From NCBI RefSeq assembly GCF_003144035.1, contig NZ_QFWT01000003.1:186001-250000 (forward strand): a DNA stretch of 64,000 bases. Direction: 5' to 3'. This document shows, piece after piece, positions 47,716 to 56,298 of the stretch (position 1 is the first letter of the stretch; every line of letters begins with the position of its first letter). The notes under the pieces are model-generated. The model was not told the origin of the DNA. It saw only the letters and a list, made by a program, of their open reading frames with translations, and did no database searches. The position numbers and the translations under genes are program-made. Source of the DNA: Vibrio albus. Its GTDB lineage: Bacteria; Pseudomonadota; Gammaproteobacteria; Enterobacterales; Vibrionaceae.

Positions 47716-48858
47716 CTAGAATAACAATAACCCGGCAAGAATAGACAAAGTGACCATCCAGACCAGAGGCAGCTTAAGCTGCTTTTGCAGAAACAACCCT
47801 GAGAGAACGAGTGCAAAATCCAGTGGAACGTTAACGGCACTTAAGAAGATAGGCTGATAGAGGGCGGCAATAAGTAAGCCGACCACCGCGGCATTGACGC
47901 CATTTAACGCCCCGTCCACTTTAGGTATAGAGGCCAGTCTCTGCCAGTGTCTGAGTATCCCCAGAAGGAGCAGAAAGCCGGGAAGAAAAACGCCGGCGGT
48001 GGCAAAAAGCGCGCCCAGTACCGGAAACTCCGGTGACATGATATAGCCGATATATGTCGCAAAGGTAAACATAGGGCCGGGAATGGCCTGCGCAGCGGCA
48101 TATCCGGTTAAGAAGGCGTCCTGAGGCAGCTGATCACCGACGATGTTTTGTAGTAAAGGTAATACAACATGACCACCACCGAATACCAGACTACCAGCCT
48201 GAAAGAAGTCACTGAATATACCAGCAAGTGAACCATGTGAGGTTAGCAGAGGCAACCCGGTCAGCAAGAGCGCAAAGATCAGAAGGGGAAGCCAGTGCGG
48301 ACGGAACGGCAGGTTATCGTGAGAGTCTCCGCCACTTTTTTGTAGAAACAGGCTGCCAGTCATTGCTGCGGCAATAAGCACAAGTGCCTGAGTTGCGATG
48401 CCAGGCAGGACAAGTAAAGCAATAGCAGTGAAAAGACAAAGCCCGACAGGCAGCGTCGTTTGACAGAACTTGCTGAACATTCCCCATATCGCGTCGGCAA
48501 CCACCACCACAGCTAACAACTTCAAACCATGGACAGCGGACAGGAATAGCGGTTCAGTGGTTAAACTGGCGCTTAAAGCGGCCAGTACCAGCATAATAAT
48601 GATGGATGGAAGAGTGAAACCAAGAAAAGCCGCCAGCGCCCCAGAGACTCCGGCATGTTTATAGCCGATAGCAAAACCAACCTGGCTGGAGCCGGGCCCC
48701 GGTAAAAACTGGCTCAGGGCGACGATTTGTGCGTATTCTTCTTCGGTAAGCCACTTAAGTTTTTCTACGAATGTATTACGAAAGTAGCCGATATGAGCGG
48801 CAGGGCCACCGAAGCTGATCCAGCCCAAAGCAAAAAATGTTTTAAAGATAGTAAGCAT
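47716..48858 (-). CDS. chrA: Chromate transporter ChrA family protein
   Basis: An inner-membrane protein of 381 residues from the ATG at 48858, with two homologous CHR halves. The first has FFALGWISFGGPAAHIGYFR and ALSQFLPGPGSSQVGFAIGY; the second has FFQAGSLVFGGGHVVLPLL and GYAAAQAIPGPMFTFATYIGY. Long-chain ChrA proteins export chromate, but many homologues carry other anions, so the substrate is not certain. It appears monocistronic. Confidence 0.88.
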   Translation of the reverse strand: MLTIFKTFFALGWISFGGPAAHIGYFRNTFVEKLKWLTEEEYAQIVALSQFLPGPGSSQVGFAIGYKHAGVSGALAAFLGFTLPSIIIMLVLAALSASLTTEPLFLSAVHGLKLLAVVVVADAIWGMFSKFCQTTLPVGLCLFTAIALLVLPGIATQALVLIAAAMTGSLFLQKSGGDSHDNLPFRPHWLPLLIFALLLTGLPLLTSHGSLAGIFSDFFQAGSLVFGGGHVVLPLLQNIVGDQLPQDAFLTGYAAAQAIPGPMFTFATYIGYIMSPEFPVLGALFATAGVFLPGFLLLLGILRHWQRLASIPKVDGALNGVNAAVVGLLIAALYQPIFLSAVNVPLDFALVLSGLFLQKQLKLPLVWMVTLSILAGLLLF

Positions 48859-48951
48859 TGAATTTCTCTTGTTACAAAGGCGCATCATTGTGAGAGATAT
48901 AATAATGATAACGAAAATTAATGCTTTTACGATTTTGTTACAACGTTTTTT

Positions 48952-48991
48952 CTATAGCCGTAGTCATAAACCTATAGCCGTGGTCATAAAC
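48952..48991. repeat. 20-bp tandem duplication
   Basis: CTATAGCCGTAGTCATAAAC is followed directly by a copy that differs at one base (GTGGTC for GTAGTC). It lies between the chrA start and the rplY terminator. Its role is unknown; it could be a recent slippage duplication or paired operator sites. Confidence 0.85.
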
Positions 48992-48995
48992 GGCG

Positions 48996-49026
48996 AAACC
49001 CCAGATGTTGGTAGCATCTGGGGTTT
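48996..49026 (-). terminator. Terminator after rplY
   Basis: The perfect 12-bp stem AAACCCCAGATG / CATCTGGGGTTT (48996-49007, 49015-49026) lies 90 bp after the rplY stop on the minus strand. The T-run is short. Confidence 0.75.
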
Positions 49027-49115
49027 CTGATTTTTAGATGTCCCGGGTGGTAAGACCGAGTTATCTGATATGCAAAAGGTCTGGATTTATCCGACTAACT
49101 CTTTTGGTAAAAGAA

Positions 49116-49394
49116 TTAGATACGGATGAAGTCCATGTGCTCAACTTTTGGCTTGAACACGTGACGTTGAACGTCTTGTGGCTTAACCTTAACTTCAGCA
49201 CCGTCAATAACCAGAGTGATAGCTTCGTAGAACTCAGGCTTATCCATTTGGTTGATGATGTCATCGTGCTTCAGAGCGATAGATACAGGTGCTTCTGTTC
49301 CACCGTAAACGATTGCTGGGAATTGACCAGCGTGGCGTAGGCGGCGGCTCGCACCCTTACCTAGCTCAGTACGTACTACTGCTTCAAATTTCAT
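49116..49394 (-). CDS. rplY: 50S ribosomal protein bL25
   Basis: The short single-domain form of bL25, which binds 5S rRNA in the large subunit. The start at 49394 gives 92 residues (E. coli 94), beginning [20 protein letters not shown] and containing FPAIVYGG and [16 protein letters not shown]. It lies next to radD as in E. coli. An open frame on the opposite strand is a shadow. Confidence 0.97.
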   Translation of the reverse strand: MKFEAVVRTELGKGASRRLRHAGQFPAIVYGGTEAPVSIALKHDDIINQMDKPEFYEAITLVIDGAEVKVKPQDVQRHVFKPKVEHMDFIRI

Positions 49395-49555
49395 AGTATT
49401 TACTCTCAAATTGGGTAAAAGATAGGTTCATCACCAACATAGCGACCTAGTTGATAATGCTAGTCGTTCCGGTGTAATTGGTTGTTACATCCAAAACGAG
49501 CGCGGATACTATCATTGTTGGCATTCAGGAGCAATAGCACAGCGGGAAATAGTCC

Positions 49556-51298
49556 CTAATTATTGTCTTTAAATTCATCATCAAAGATTTTATCCCTGAG
49601 CTTCCAGAACCGTCCTGATTTTCTGGCAATAACAAACTGAGGCAGACGAAACCGGTGCTGATGGCTCACTACCCGGGAAGGAGAGCTTTCTTCGAAAGGC
49701 CGGTGTCGATCCGCCAGATGTGGACGGACGAATTGTTTATGGAAGTTTTCCTTCTGTTTCTTTGTGTTCAGAGACCAGAATTCATGCACCTGTGCATTAT
49801 CGTCGCCAATGTATGTCACTCTTAGCTGATTCTTACCTGATGAGTCTTTATGAGTATTAAGCTGCATGTCTCTGCATTCAAAGACAAGTGCATCTTTTAG
49901 GTTTAGTGCTTCACGCAGCTTTTTGTCCGGATCGGCGAGGGTGGCATCACACTCATGGCAGATTCGGGCGGCGATATCATTATCGGCCCCACATTCATTG
50001 CAGTATTTTGCCCGGAACCGGTAGCCGCAATGTTCGCGGGTTCCGTCCTCCTCCTCGAAATAGCCCTGACAACGTCGGCCATAATGTTCAAGCAGAAAGC
50101 CATTACTGTCCAGCTTGCCCCAGAAGTTATTGTTGAAGCCACAGGCCGGGCAGGGAACGGTAATAATCTCGCTGTTAGAATCCGGCTTAGGGTCGCCAAC
50201 TTCCGGCTGATAGAGGTCATAATTATTACCGGCGTAGTCAAGCACCAGGCACTCCTGCTTGCCTTCAGACAATCGCAGTCCTCGTCCGACTATTTGTTGA
50301 TACAGGCTGACCGATTCAGTCGGCCTTAAAATCGCAATTAAATCCACGTGTGGCGCATCAAACCCGGTAGTCAGAACGGACACATTCACCAGGTATTTTA
50401 TCTGCTGATCTTTAAAACTCTGAATGATGGTATCCCGTTCTGTTGTTGGTGTGTCACCAATAACAATGGCAGACTCCAGCTGTGGCAGCAGGCTTAATAT
50501 TTCCTGTGCGTGATGAACGGTAGCCGCAAAGATCATAATGCCTTTCTTATCCTGACCAAGCTGGATAATCTGCGTGACGATCTGTGGTGTGGCACGCTTC
50601 GAACTTTCGATCACCATATCCAGCTCAGACTCTTTATAGCGGCCGGTATTCGCCGGTTTCAGCTGAGAGAAATCATAGCTGAGTACCGGCGCATCGATCA
50701 TTCGGGCCGGAGTCAGAAATTCTTCGTCCAGAAGGTAGCGGATAGGCAGCTCAAAGATACAGTCCCGGAAAAAACGGGGGGCTTCACTGCGTACCTGCCC
50801 TCGGGTATGGTACTGATAAATCCAGCCCATCCCCAAGCGATAAGGGGTCGCGGTTAAACCGAGGACTTTGATTCCCGGGTTTACCTCTCTAAGGTGGCTA
50901 ATTACTTTCTGGTAGCTGCTGGTATTGTTGTCTGGGACACGGTGGCATTCATCAATGACCAGAAGAGAAAATTGATTGGCAAATGCGTCCAGGTTTCGTA
51001 CCACAGACTGAACCGATGCAAATACCACTTGTTGATCGGTTTCTTTTCGTCCCAGACCGGCAGAAAAAACCGCGCCGGTTAAGCCATACCCTTCGTACTT
51101 TGCATGGTTTTGCTCTACCAGCTCTTTTACATGCGCCAATACCAGAACCCTGCCTTTAGCAAGGCGGGCCAGCTCAGCAATAACAAGGCTTTTGCCTGCA
51201 CCGGTCGGCAGTACAATGACCGCGGGTGAGGTGTGTTTCCTAAAGTAGTGGATAACGGCTTTAACAGCATCGGCCTGATACGGACGAAGTTTATACAT
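49556..51298 (-). CDS. radD: DNA repair helicase-like ATPase RadD
   Basis: RadD (YejH) is a superfamily 2 ATPase that aids recombination and double-strand break repair with SSB and RecA. The 580-residue protein matches E. coli (586) along its length: LRPYQADAV, Walker A LPTGAGKSLVIAELARLA, motif II DECH, motif III GLTATPYRLG, motif VI QQIVGRGLRLSEGK, and a C-terminal zinc-finger region (CPACGFNNNFWG, CNECGADNDIAARICHEC). I take the ATG at 51298, where homology begins; an in-frame TTG seven codons earlier is possible, and neither has a good ribosome site. Confidence 0.95.
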   Translation of the reverse strand: MYKLRPYQADAVKAVIHYFRKHTSPAVIVLPTGAGKSLVIAELARLAKGRVLVLAHVKELVEQNHAKYEGYGLTGAVFSAGLGRKETDQQVVFASVQSVVRNLDAFANQFSLLVIDECHRVPDNNTSSYQKVISHLREVNPGIKVLGLTATPYRLGMGWIYQYHTRGQVRSEAPRFFRDCIFELPIRYLLDEEFLTPARMIDAPVLSYDFSQLKPANTGRYKESELDMVIESSKRATPQIVTQIIQLGQDKKGIMIFAATVHHAQEILSLLPQLESAIVIGDTPTTERDTIIQSFKDQQIKYLVNVSVLTTGFDAPHVDLIAILRPTESVSLYQQIVGRGLRLSEGKQECLVLDYAGNNYDLYQPEVGDPKPDSNSEIITVPCPACGFNNNFWGKLDSNGFLLEHYGRRCQGYFEEEDGTREHCGYRFRAKYCNECGADNDIAARICHECDATLADPDKKLREALNLKDALVFECRDMQLNTHKDSSGKNQLRVTYIGDDNAQVHEFWSLNTKKQKENFHKQFVRPHLADRHRPFEESSPSRVVSHQHRFRLPQFVIARKSGRFWKLRDKIFDDEFKDNN

Positions 51299-51404
51299 AA
51301 AAACTGTGAAATAGCTCAACTATTGAGATAAAGAAGCATATAATAGCGCATTCTTATCCAGCTTGCCTTAGAGCATTCTGGATACAGCCGAATAAGAGGT
51401 ATAA

Positions 51405-52100
51405 ATGCGACTGGATAAATTTTTATGTGATGCCCTTGGGGCCACCCGGAAAGAGGCGACGAAGCTACTAAAAAGCGGAGAAGTTTCGGTTGATGGCATT
51501 GTGCAGAAAAGCGGTGCAGTAAAAGTAACTGATAAGAGTTGCGTGGAATGGCAAGACAGAGAAATAGCCATGCCGGGCCCGAGATACATTATGTTGTATA
51601 AACCGGAAGGGTTTGTGTGTTCACATGAAGATGGGTTTAACCATACTGCCTTTGTACTTCTGGATGAAGTAAAGATGGAAGAGCTGCATTTCGCCGGAAG
51701 GCTGGATGTTGATACCACAGGTCTTGTGCTTATTACTGATGATGGAAAGTGGTCGCACCGGATTACATCACCAAAACATAAATGCGAAAAAACCTACTAT
51801 GTTTGGCTGGCTGATCCCGTGAATGATGATTATGCCGAGCGATTTAAGCAGGGCATCGAATTAAGAAACGAAAGAGAAGCAACGCTACCGGCTGAACTGG
51901 ACATTATTACCGAAAAGGAAGTCAGACTGACCATTCATGAAGGAAAATATCATCAGGTGAAGCGCATGTTTGCTGCGCTTGGCAATAAAGTAGAAGCGCT
52001 GCACAGAGAAAGGATCGGCGACATTATTCTGGATGAAGAACTGGAACCCGGAGAGTACCGTTATTTGACTGAAGAAGAGATCGCTTCCGTCTGGAAGTAA
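51405..52100 (+). CDS. rsuA: 16S rRNA pseudouridine(516) synthase RsuA
   Basis: RsuA makes pseudouridine 516 in 16S rRNA. The 231-residue protein has an N-terminal S4 RNA-binding domain (MRLDKFLCDALGATRKEATKLLKSGEVSVDG) and the synthase domain with catalytic Asp101 in GRLDVDTTGLVLITDDG. KYHQVKRMFAALGNKVEALHRERIG is the conserved C-terminal motif. AAGAGG precedes the ATG. It is divergent from radD and followed by bcr, as in E. coli. Confidence 0.96.
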   Translation: MRLDKFLCDALGATRKEATKLLKSGEVSVDGIVQKSGAVKVTDKSCVEWQDREIAMPGPRYIMLYKPEGFVCSHEDGFNHTAFVLLDEVKMEELHFAGRLDVDTTGLVLITDDGKWSHRITSPKHKCEKTYYVWLADPVNDDYAERFKQGIELRNEREATLPAELDIITEKEVRLTIHEGKYHQVKRMFAALGNKVEALHRERIGDIILDEELEPGEYRYLTEEEIASVWK

Positions 52101-52157
52101 AGTCGGAGACTTTTAAGCTGATTACCCCCGTAACTTTAATCCAACAACAGGAACTTT

Positions 52158-53345
52158 ATGTCGAATAAACAGGTGCAACTGACCTTTGTGCTGCTTTTAG
52201 TACTTGGCTCAATCGGTGCTTTGACGCCTTTTGCTATTGATATGTATTTACCGGCCATGCCTGCAATAGCAAAGGACATGGGGGTTGATGCCGGAGCCGT
52301 TCAAATTACGCTGACCATTTATACGGCTGGCTTTGCCATAGGACAACTGATTCACGGTCCGTTAGCGGACAGTTTCGGTCGTCGGCCTGTTCTGTTGTTC
52401 GGGATGTTTTTCTTTACTGTTGGCTCGATTGTCTGCGCTTTGGCAACCGATGTCGAAATGCTGACTTATGTCAGAGCTGCTCAGGGGTTTGCCGGTGCAG
52501 CTGCCGCCGTTATTATTCAGGCGGTCGTCAGGGATATGTTTGAGCGGGAAGAGTTTGCCCGCACCATGTCCTTTATTATTCTGGTTATTACTGTCGCACC
52601 GTTAGTGGCTCCAATGGTGGGTGGGTATTTTTCTACCTGGTTTGGCTGGCGATCCGTATTCTGGTTTTTAACTATTTTTGCCGTTCTGGTCGGTCTGGCG
52701 GTGTTCTGGAAAATACCGGAGACTCTGGATAAAGAGAAACGTCAGCCGCTGCGTCTGAAGACGACCCTGAGAAACTACCTGCGTTTATCCATGAACCCAG
52801 TAGTGATAGGGCTGGTATTATCGGGTGCCTTTTCTTTTGCCGGAATGTTTGCGTTTTTAACGGCTGGTTCGTTTGTCTATATGGATATTTACGGTGTTCC
52901 TGCCACCCAGTTCGGCTATTTGTTTGGGCTGAATATCGTATGTTTGATTATCATGACCAGCATCAATGGCAGAGTGGTAAAGAGATTTGGTTCGCATACC
53001 ATGTTGAGATTTGCTCTTACCGTTCAGTTACTGGCGGGTCTTGGGTTATTTGTTGGCTGGGTGTTGGACCTCGGTCTTTGGGGCACAGTCCCTTTTGTTA
53101 TGTGTTATGTCGGGACGCTTTCTACCATCGGCAGTAATTCAATGGCGTTACTGTTATCGGGGTATCCCGATATGGCGGGTACCGCTTCTTCCCTTGCTGG
53201 TACCCTCAGGTTTGGCATGGGATCGGTTATTGGTTCCATTGTCGCGGCGATGCCCGGAGATGCCGCCTGGCCGATGGTGATGATGATGAGCTTATGTGCT
53301 CTGTTATCTGCTGTGTTGTATTGGACGTTAGGAAAGAACGCATAA
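52158..53345 (+). CDS. bcr: Bcr/CflA family drug-resistance MFS transporter
   Basis: A 395-residue, 12-span proton-driven efflux protein. The Bcr/CflA signature is visible: TPFAIDMYLPAMPAIAKDMG in span one, GQLIHGPLADSFGRRPVLL in loop 2, and RAAQGFAGAAAAVIIQAVVRDMF in span four. In E. coli, Bcr exports bicyclomycin and sulfonamides. It lies 57 bp after rsuA and overlaps the DUF2913 gene start (TAATG), so the genes through the MATE exporter may form one operon. Confidence 0.93.
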   Translation: MSNKQVQLTFVLLLVLGSIGALTPFAIDMYLPAMPAIAKDMGVDAGAVQITLTIYTAGFAIGQLIHGPLADSFGRRPVLLFGMFFFTVGSIVCALATDVEMLTYVRAAQGFAGAAAAVIIQAVVRDMFEREEFARTMSFIILVITVAPLVAPMVGGYFSTWFGWRSVFWFLTIFAVLVGLAVFWKIPETLDKEKRQPLRLKTTLRNYLRLSMNPVVIGLVLSGAFSFAGMFAFLTAGSFVYMDIYGVPATQFGYLFGLNIVCLIIMTSINGRVVKRFGSHTMLRFALTVQLLAGLGLFVGWVLDLGLWGTVPFVMCYVGTLSTIGSNSMALLLSGYPDMAGTASSLAGTLRFGMGSVIGSIVAAMPGDAAWPMVMMMSLCALLSAVLYWTLGKNA

Positions 53346-54028
53346 TGGCTGACTATTATATTGAGCTGCAAAATGTCGTAAATACGGCACTTAAGGAATT
53401 AGAAGAAGAGCACCGTAAAGGTAAGCTGGCCAACACTCCGGTGAGTAATACCCACTTTCTGGTTCGCTGGGTGACAAGAAGTTTAAAGACGCAACGGTTT
53501 CCCCGTTGTGTCGGTGATGACCTGACGCGTTGGCAAAAAGCCGGAAGAAGTAAAGGTACGGCTTCCGACTTGTTATTTACTTTTAAAAATATATCGGCTT
53601 TTTATCAGAGTTTCTTCCCAATAGAAAAAGAACCTGTCGCAATCACTGATGCTGACATCGAGACATTTCTTGACCGTATGGAGCAGGACGGCTGGAGTGT
53701 CTGTACTGAGTATGACCTGACGGAAAAAACGCAGATTTTTTCGGAAGGGGATAACTCTCTGGTGTTGTGCGCCAATCAGTGTGTGAGCTGTTTTTTGGCT
53801 GATGAACAAGGCCAAGAAAGTTCACAACCAGAAATGTTGATTAAACCTATCAGCATGTTTGTCAGGGGCAATCATGCCCGCTTTGTTCAATTGGCAACGG
53901 ATGCCGGATTTTTGGTTCATAAAAGAACAGATTATAAGTCCATTGTTAAGTATCACGGTGAATATTTGATTTATCCATTTAACAAGGGGACTCAACTGGC
54001 TGAAATTCCTATTGGATTTGTAAAATAA
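53345..54028 (+). CDS. DUF2913 family protein
   Basis: A 227-residue soluble protein with the DUF2913 pattern known mainly from vibrios: ALKELEEEHRKGKLANTPV, THFLVRWVTRSLKTQRFPRC and KAGRSKGTASDL. The function is unknown. The ATG overlaps the bcr stop, and the gene's own stop overlaps the MATE start (both TAATG), so it is tightly coupled between two multidrug exporters. Upstream in-frame codons lie inside bcr and are excluded. Confidence 0.85.
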   Translation: MADYYIELQNVVNTALKELEEEHRKGKLANTPVSNTHFLVRWVTRSLKTQRFPRCVGDDLTRWQKAGRSKGTASDLLFTFKNISAFYQSFFPIEKEPVAITDADIETFLDRMEQDGWSVCTEYDLTEKTQIFSEGDNSLVLCANQCVSCFLADEQGQESSQPEMLIKPISMFVRGNHARFVQLATDAGFLVHKRTDYKSIVKYHGEYLIYPFNKGTQLAEIPIGFVK

Positions 54029-55407
54029 TGTCAAAAACACTCACATTGGTTTTCCATCATACAAATGGCGAGTTTGTTCGCCGTCTGTTTGCAATTGCAT
54101 TACCTATCGCTTTACAGAATATCTTGTTCTCCAGCCGTGGGTTGGTTGATGTTTTGATGCTTGGTCAGCTCGGAGAAGCGGATATTGCGGCGGTTGGCGT
54201 TGCCAGCCGGGCGATGTTTGTTACCACTATTATGCTGGTGGGTGTGAATATGGGGGGAGCGCTGTTAACTTCCCAGTACTGGGGAGCCGGGGATAAACAA
54301 GGGGTTAAAGAAAGTACCGCTTTGACCTGGATTATCGCCAACACATTTGCCACTTTAGTCGTTGTTCTATTTACGCTGTTTTCAGTTGATATTATGCGTC
54401 TGGCGACAGACTCACCCGAAGTGATTGAACTGGGCAGCGAATATATTGTTATTACTTCTTTCAGTATGTTTGCCGTTGCTTCGGTCAGTAGTATGGCTGT
54501 TGGGCTCCGGGCAATGCACAGACCGGGGGTCAGTACATTTTTTAGCTCAATCGGCATTATTTCTAATGTGTTTCTTAACTGGGTGCTGATATTCGGCCAT
54601 TTAGGCATGCCTGCACTTGGAATTAAAGGCGCGGCAATAGCAACGGTATTAAGTGGTGCTGTTGAAGTTGCGTGCTTGTATTTCTTTCTGTATTCAAAAA
54701 GCCATCTATTAGCATTCAGGCTGGAAGACATTAGAAATGCTTTTATTCATTCTAAGGTCTCCCGCTTTCTTAAGTTGTCTTTACCAACCACGTTTAACTT
54801 CTTCGCCTGGTCTGCCGGCATTTTCTCTTATCATGCCATTATGGGGCAAACGGGAGTTCAGGGGCTGGCAGCACTTTCAGTTATGACGCCAGTGGATCAG
54901 ATCTCACTCAGTCTGGTTATTGGCATGGCGAATGCTGCGGGGGTACTTACGGGAAATACGATTGGTGCAAAACAGTATGATCAGGTGTATTACCAGTCAT
55001 TTGGGATATTGGCACTCAGTGTGTTTGTCGGTATATGTGCGGCTATTGTTCTTTATTTTCTTCAGGTACCTATTCTTAATGCTTTTAGTGCCCTCACTGA
55101 CGAAACGCGGCAGTTGGCGGATAAATTTATTTTAATACTCTGTTTTGGTGTTGTTATTCGTTCTGCTCCGATTACGCTTGTTGTTGGGATACTTCGTGCG
55201 GGTGGTGACGTTAAATATTGTCTGTACCAGGACATGATCACTCAGTGGTTGATTGGTGTTCCTGTCGCCGCTATCGCTGCTGTAATGTTAGGGTTTAAAC
55301 CTGAATATGTGTACGCCCTGTTTTTGCTGGAAGAGTTGATAAAAATCTTCAGCAGTTTTCATCGGCTGAAAAGTAAAAAGTGGGTACGAAATCTTATTGG
55401 CAATTAA
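54028..55407 (+). CDS. MATE family multidrug exporter
   Basis: A 459-residue inner-membrane protein with 12 spans in two homologous MatE halves: IALPIALQNILFSSRGLVDVLMLGQLGEADIAAVGVA in the first, and LPTTFNFFAWSAGIFSYHAIMG with ANAAGVLTGNTIGA in the second. Family members exchange Na+ or H+ for cationic drugs. Its start overlaps the DUF2913 stop. No clear terminator follows in the 219-bp gap. Confidence 0.92.
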   Translation: MSKTLTLVFHHTNGEFVRRLFAIALPIALQNILFSSRGLVDVLMLGQLGEADIAAVGVASRAMFVTTIMLVGVNMGGALLTSQYWGAGDKQGVKESTALTWIIANTFATLVVVLFTLFSVDIMRLATDSPEVIELGSEYIVITSFSMFAVASVSSMAVGLRAMHRPGVSTFFSSIGIISNVFLNWVLIFGHLGMPALGIKGAAIATVLSGAVEVACLYFFLYSKSHLLAFRLEDIRNAFIHSKVSRFLKLSLPTTFNFFAWSAGIFSYHAIMGQTGVQGLAALSVMTPVDQISLSLVIGMANAAGVLTGNTIGAKQYDQVYYQSFGILALSVFVGICAAIVLYFLQVPILNAFSALTDETRQLADKFILILCFGVVIRSAPITLVVGILRAGGDVKYCLYQDMITQWLIGVPVAAIAAVMLGFKPEYVYALFLLEELIKIFSSFHRLKSKKWVRNLIGN

Positions 55408-55626
55408 GTCAACTGGTTGCTATTTATTTCAAAGGGTAAATTAAATTGAGTGCGTGATTAGTACATTATTTTTCTATCTTCAAGAATATTTGATAGGAAT
55501 TTGATTTTCCCTCACCTATTTTTTCATTTAAGTATTGATACTGTGATCGCCTTATTAAAATACTTTCGTAAAAAGGGAATTTGGTGTAGATTCACACTTC
55601 GGTTTTGAAGTAGTGAGAATGTTTTA

Positions 55627-56298
55627 ATGTTAAGACTGTCTAACCTTAGTAAAGGCTTTGTAGATGGGGAGGAGTTTCACCCGGTGCTACAAGGGGCAGA
55701 GCTTGAATTAAAGCAGGGTCAGCAACTCGCTTTAATGGGTGAAAGCGGTTCTGGGAAAAGTACACTGCTTAATCTTATCGCTGGCATGGATACCGCCGAT
55801 TCTGGCGAAATATGGTTTCCCGGATTTCCTATGCACGATAGCTCCGATGCCAAGCGTACTGCTTATCGTCGTAATAATATCGGGCATGTCTTTCAGCAAT
55901 ATAATTTGTTACCTACCCTAAACCTCGCGGACAATATCCGCTTCTGCCGTCAGTTGAAAGGGATGTCTGAAAATGAAGGACTCCTGCGTCAAATTTTGTC
56001 TGCTCTGAATTTAATGCCACTCCTGGGCCGTTATCCTGAAGAAGTTTCTGGTGGGCAACAGCAGCGTGCCGCCATTGCTCGTGCTCTTTATATGGAGCCT
56101 AAACTGCTATTGGCTGATGAGCCGACAGGAAGTCTTGATGAACGTAATGCTGAAGCTGTCATGAGGCTATTAACGTCTTTAGCCAGACAACTGAAATGTA
56201 CACTTTTGCTGGTGACTCACAGTGAAAAAGTCGCCCGACATATGGAGGGGTGCATTCGTCTTCAGGGAGGGCAGCTGCATGTTATGGCCCATAGTTAA
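55627..56298 (+). CDS. ABC transporter ATPase (LolD/MacB type, AttE-like)
   Basis: A 223-residue ATPase with Walker A GESGSGKST (about 38-46), Q-loop VFQQYNLLP, signature VSGGQQQRAAIARAL, Walker B LLLADEPTGSLD and the H-loop LLVTHS, all of the lipoprotein-release/MacB class. The following permease gene starts 20 bp before this gene ends. With the permease and the AttH-like gene it forms a three-gene set like Agrobacterium attE-attFG-attH. Confidence 0.93.
   Translation: MLRLSNLSKGFVDGEEFHPVLQGAELELKQGQQLALMGESGSGKSTLLNLIAGMDTADSGEIWFPGFPMHDSSDAKRTAYRRNNIGHVFQQYNLLPTLNLADNIRFCRQLKGMSENEGLLRQILSALNLMPLLGRYPEEVSGGQQQRAAIARALYMEPKLLLADEPTGSLDERNAEAVMRLLTSLARQLKCTLLLVTHSEKVARHMEGCIRLQGGQLHVMAHS

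Noticed and set aside
49038..49340. Plus-strand frame opposite rplY
   Set aside because: A shadow of the highly conserved rplY gene; no start signals.
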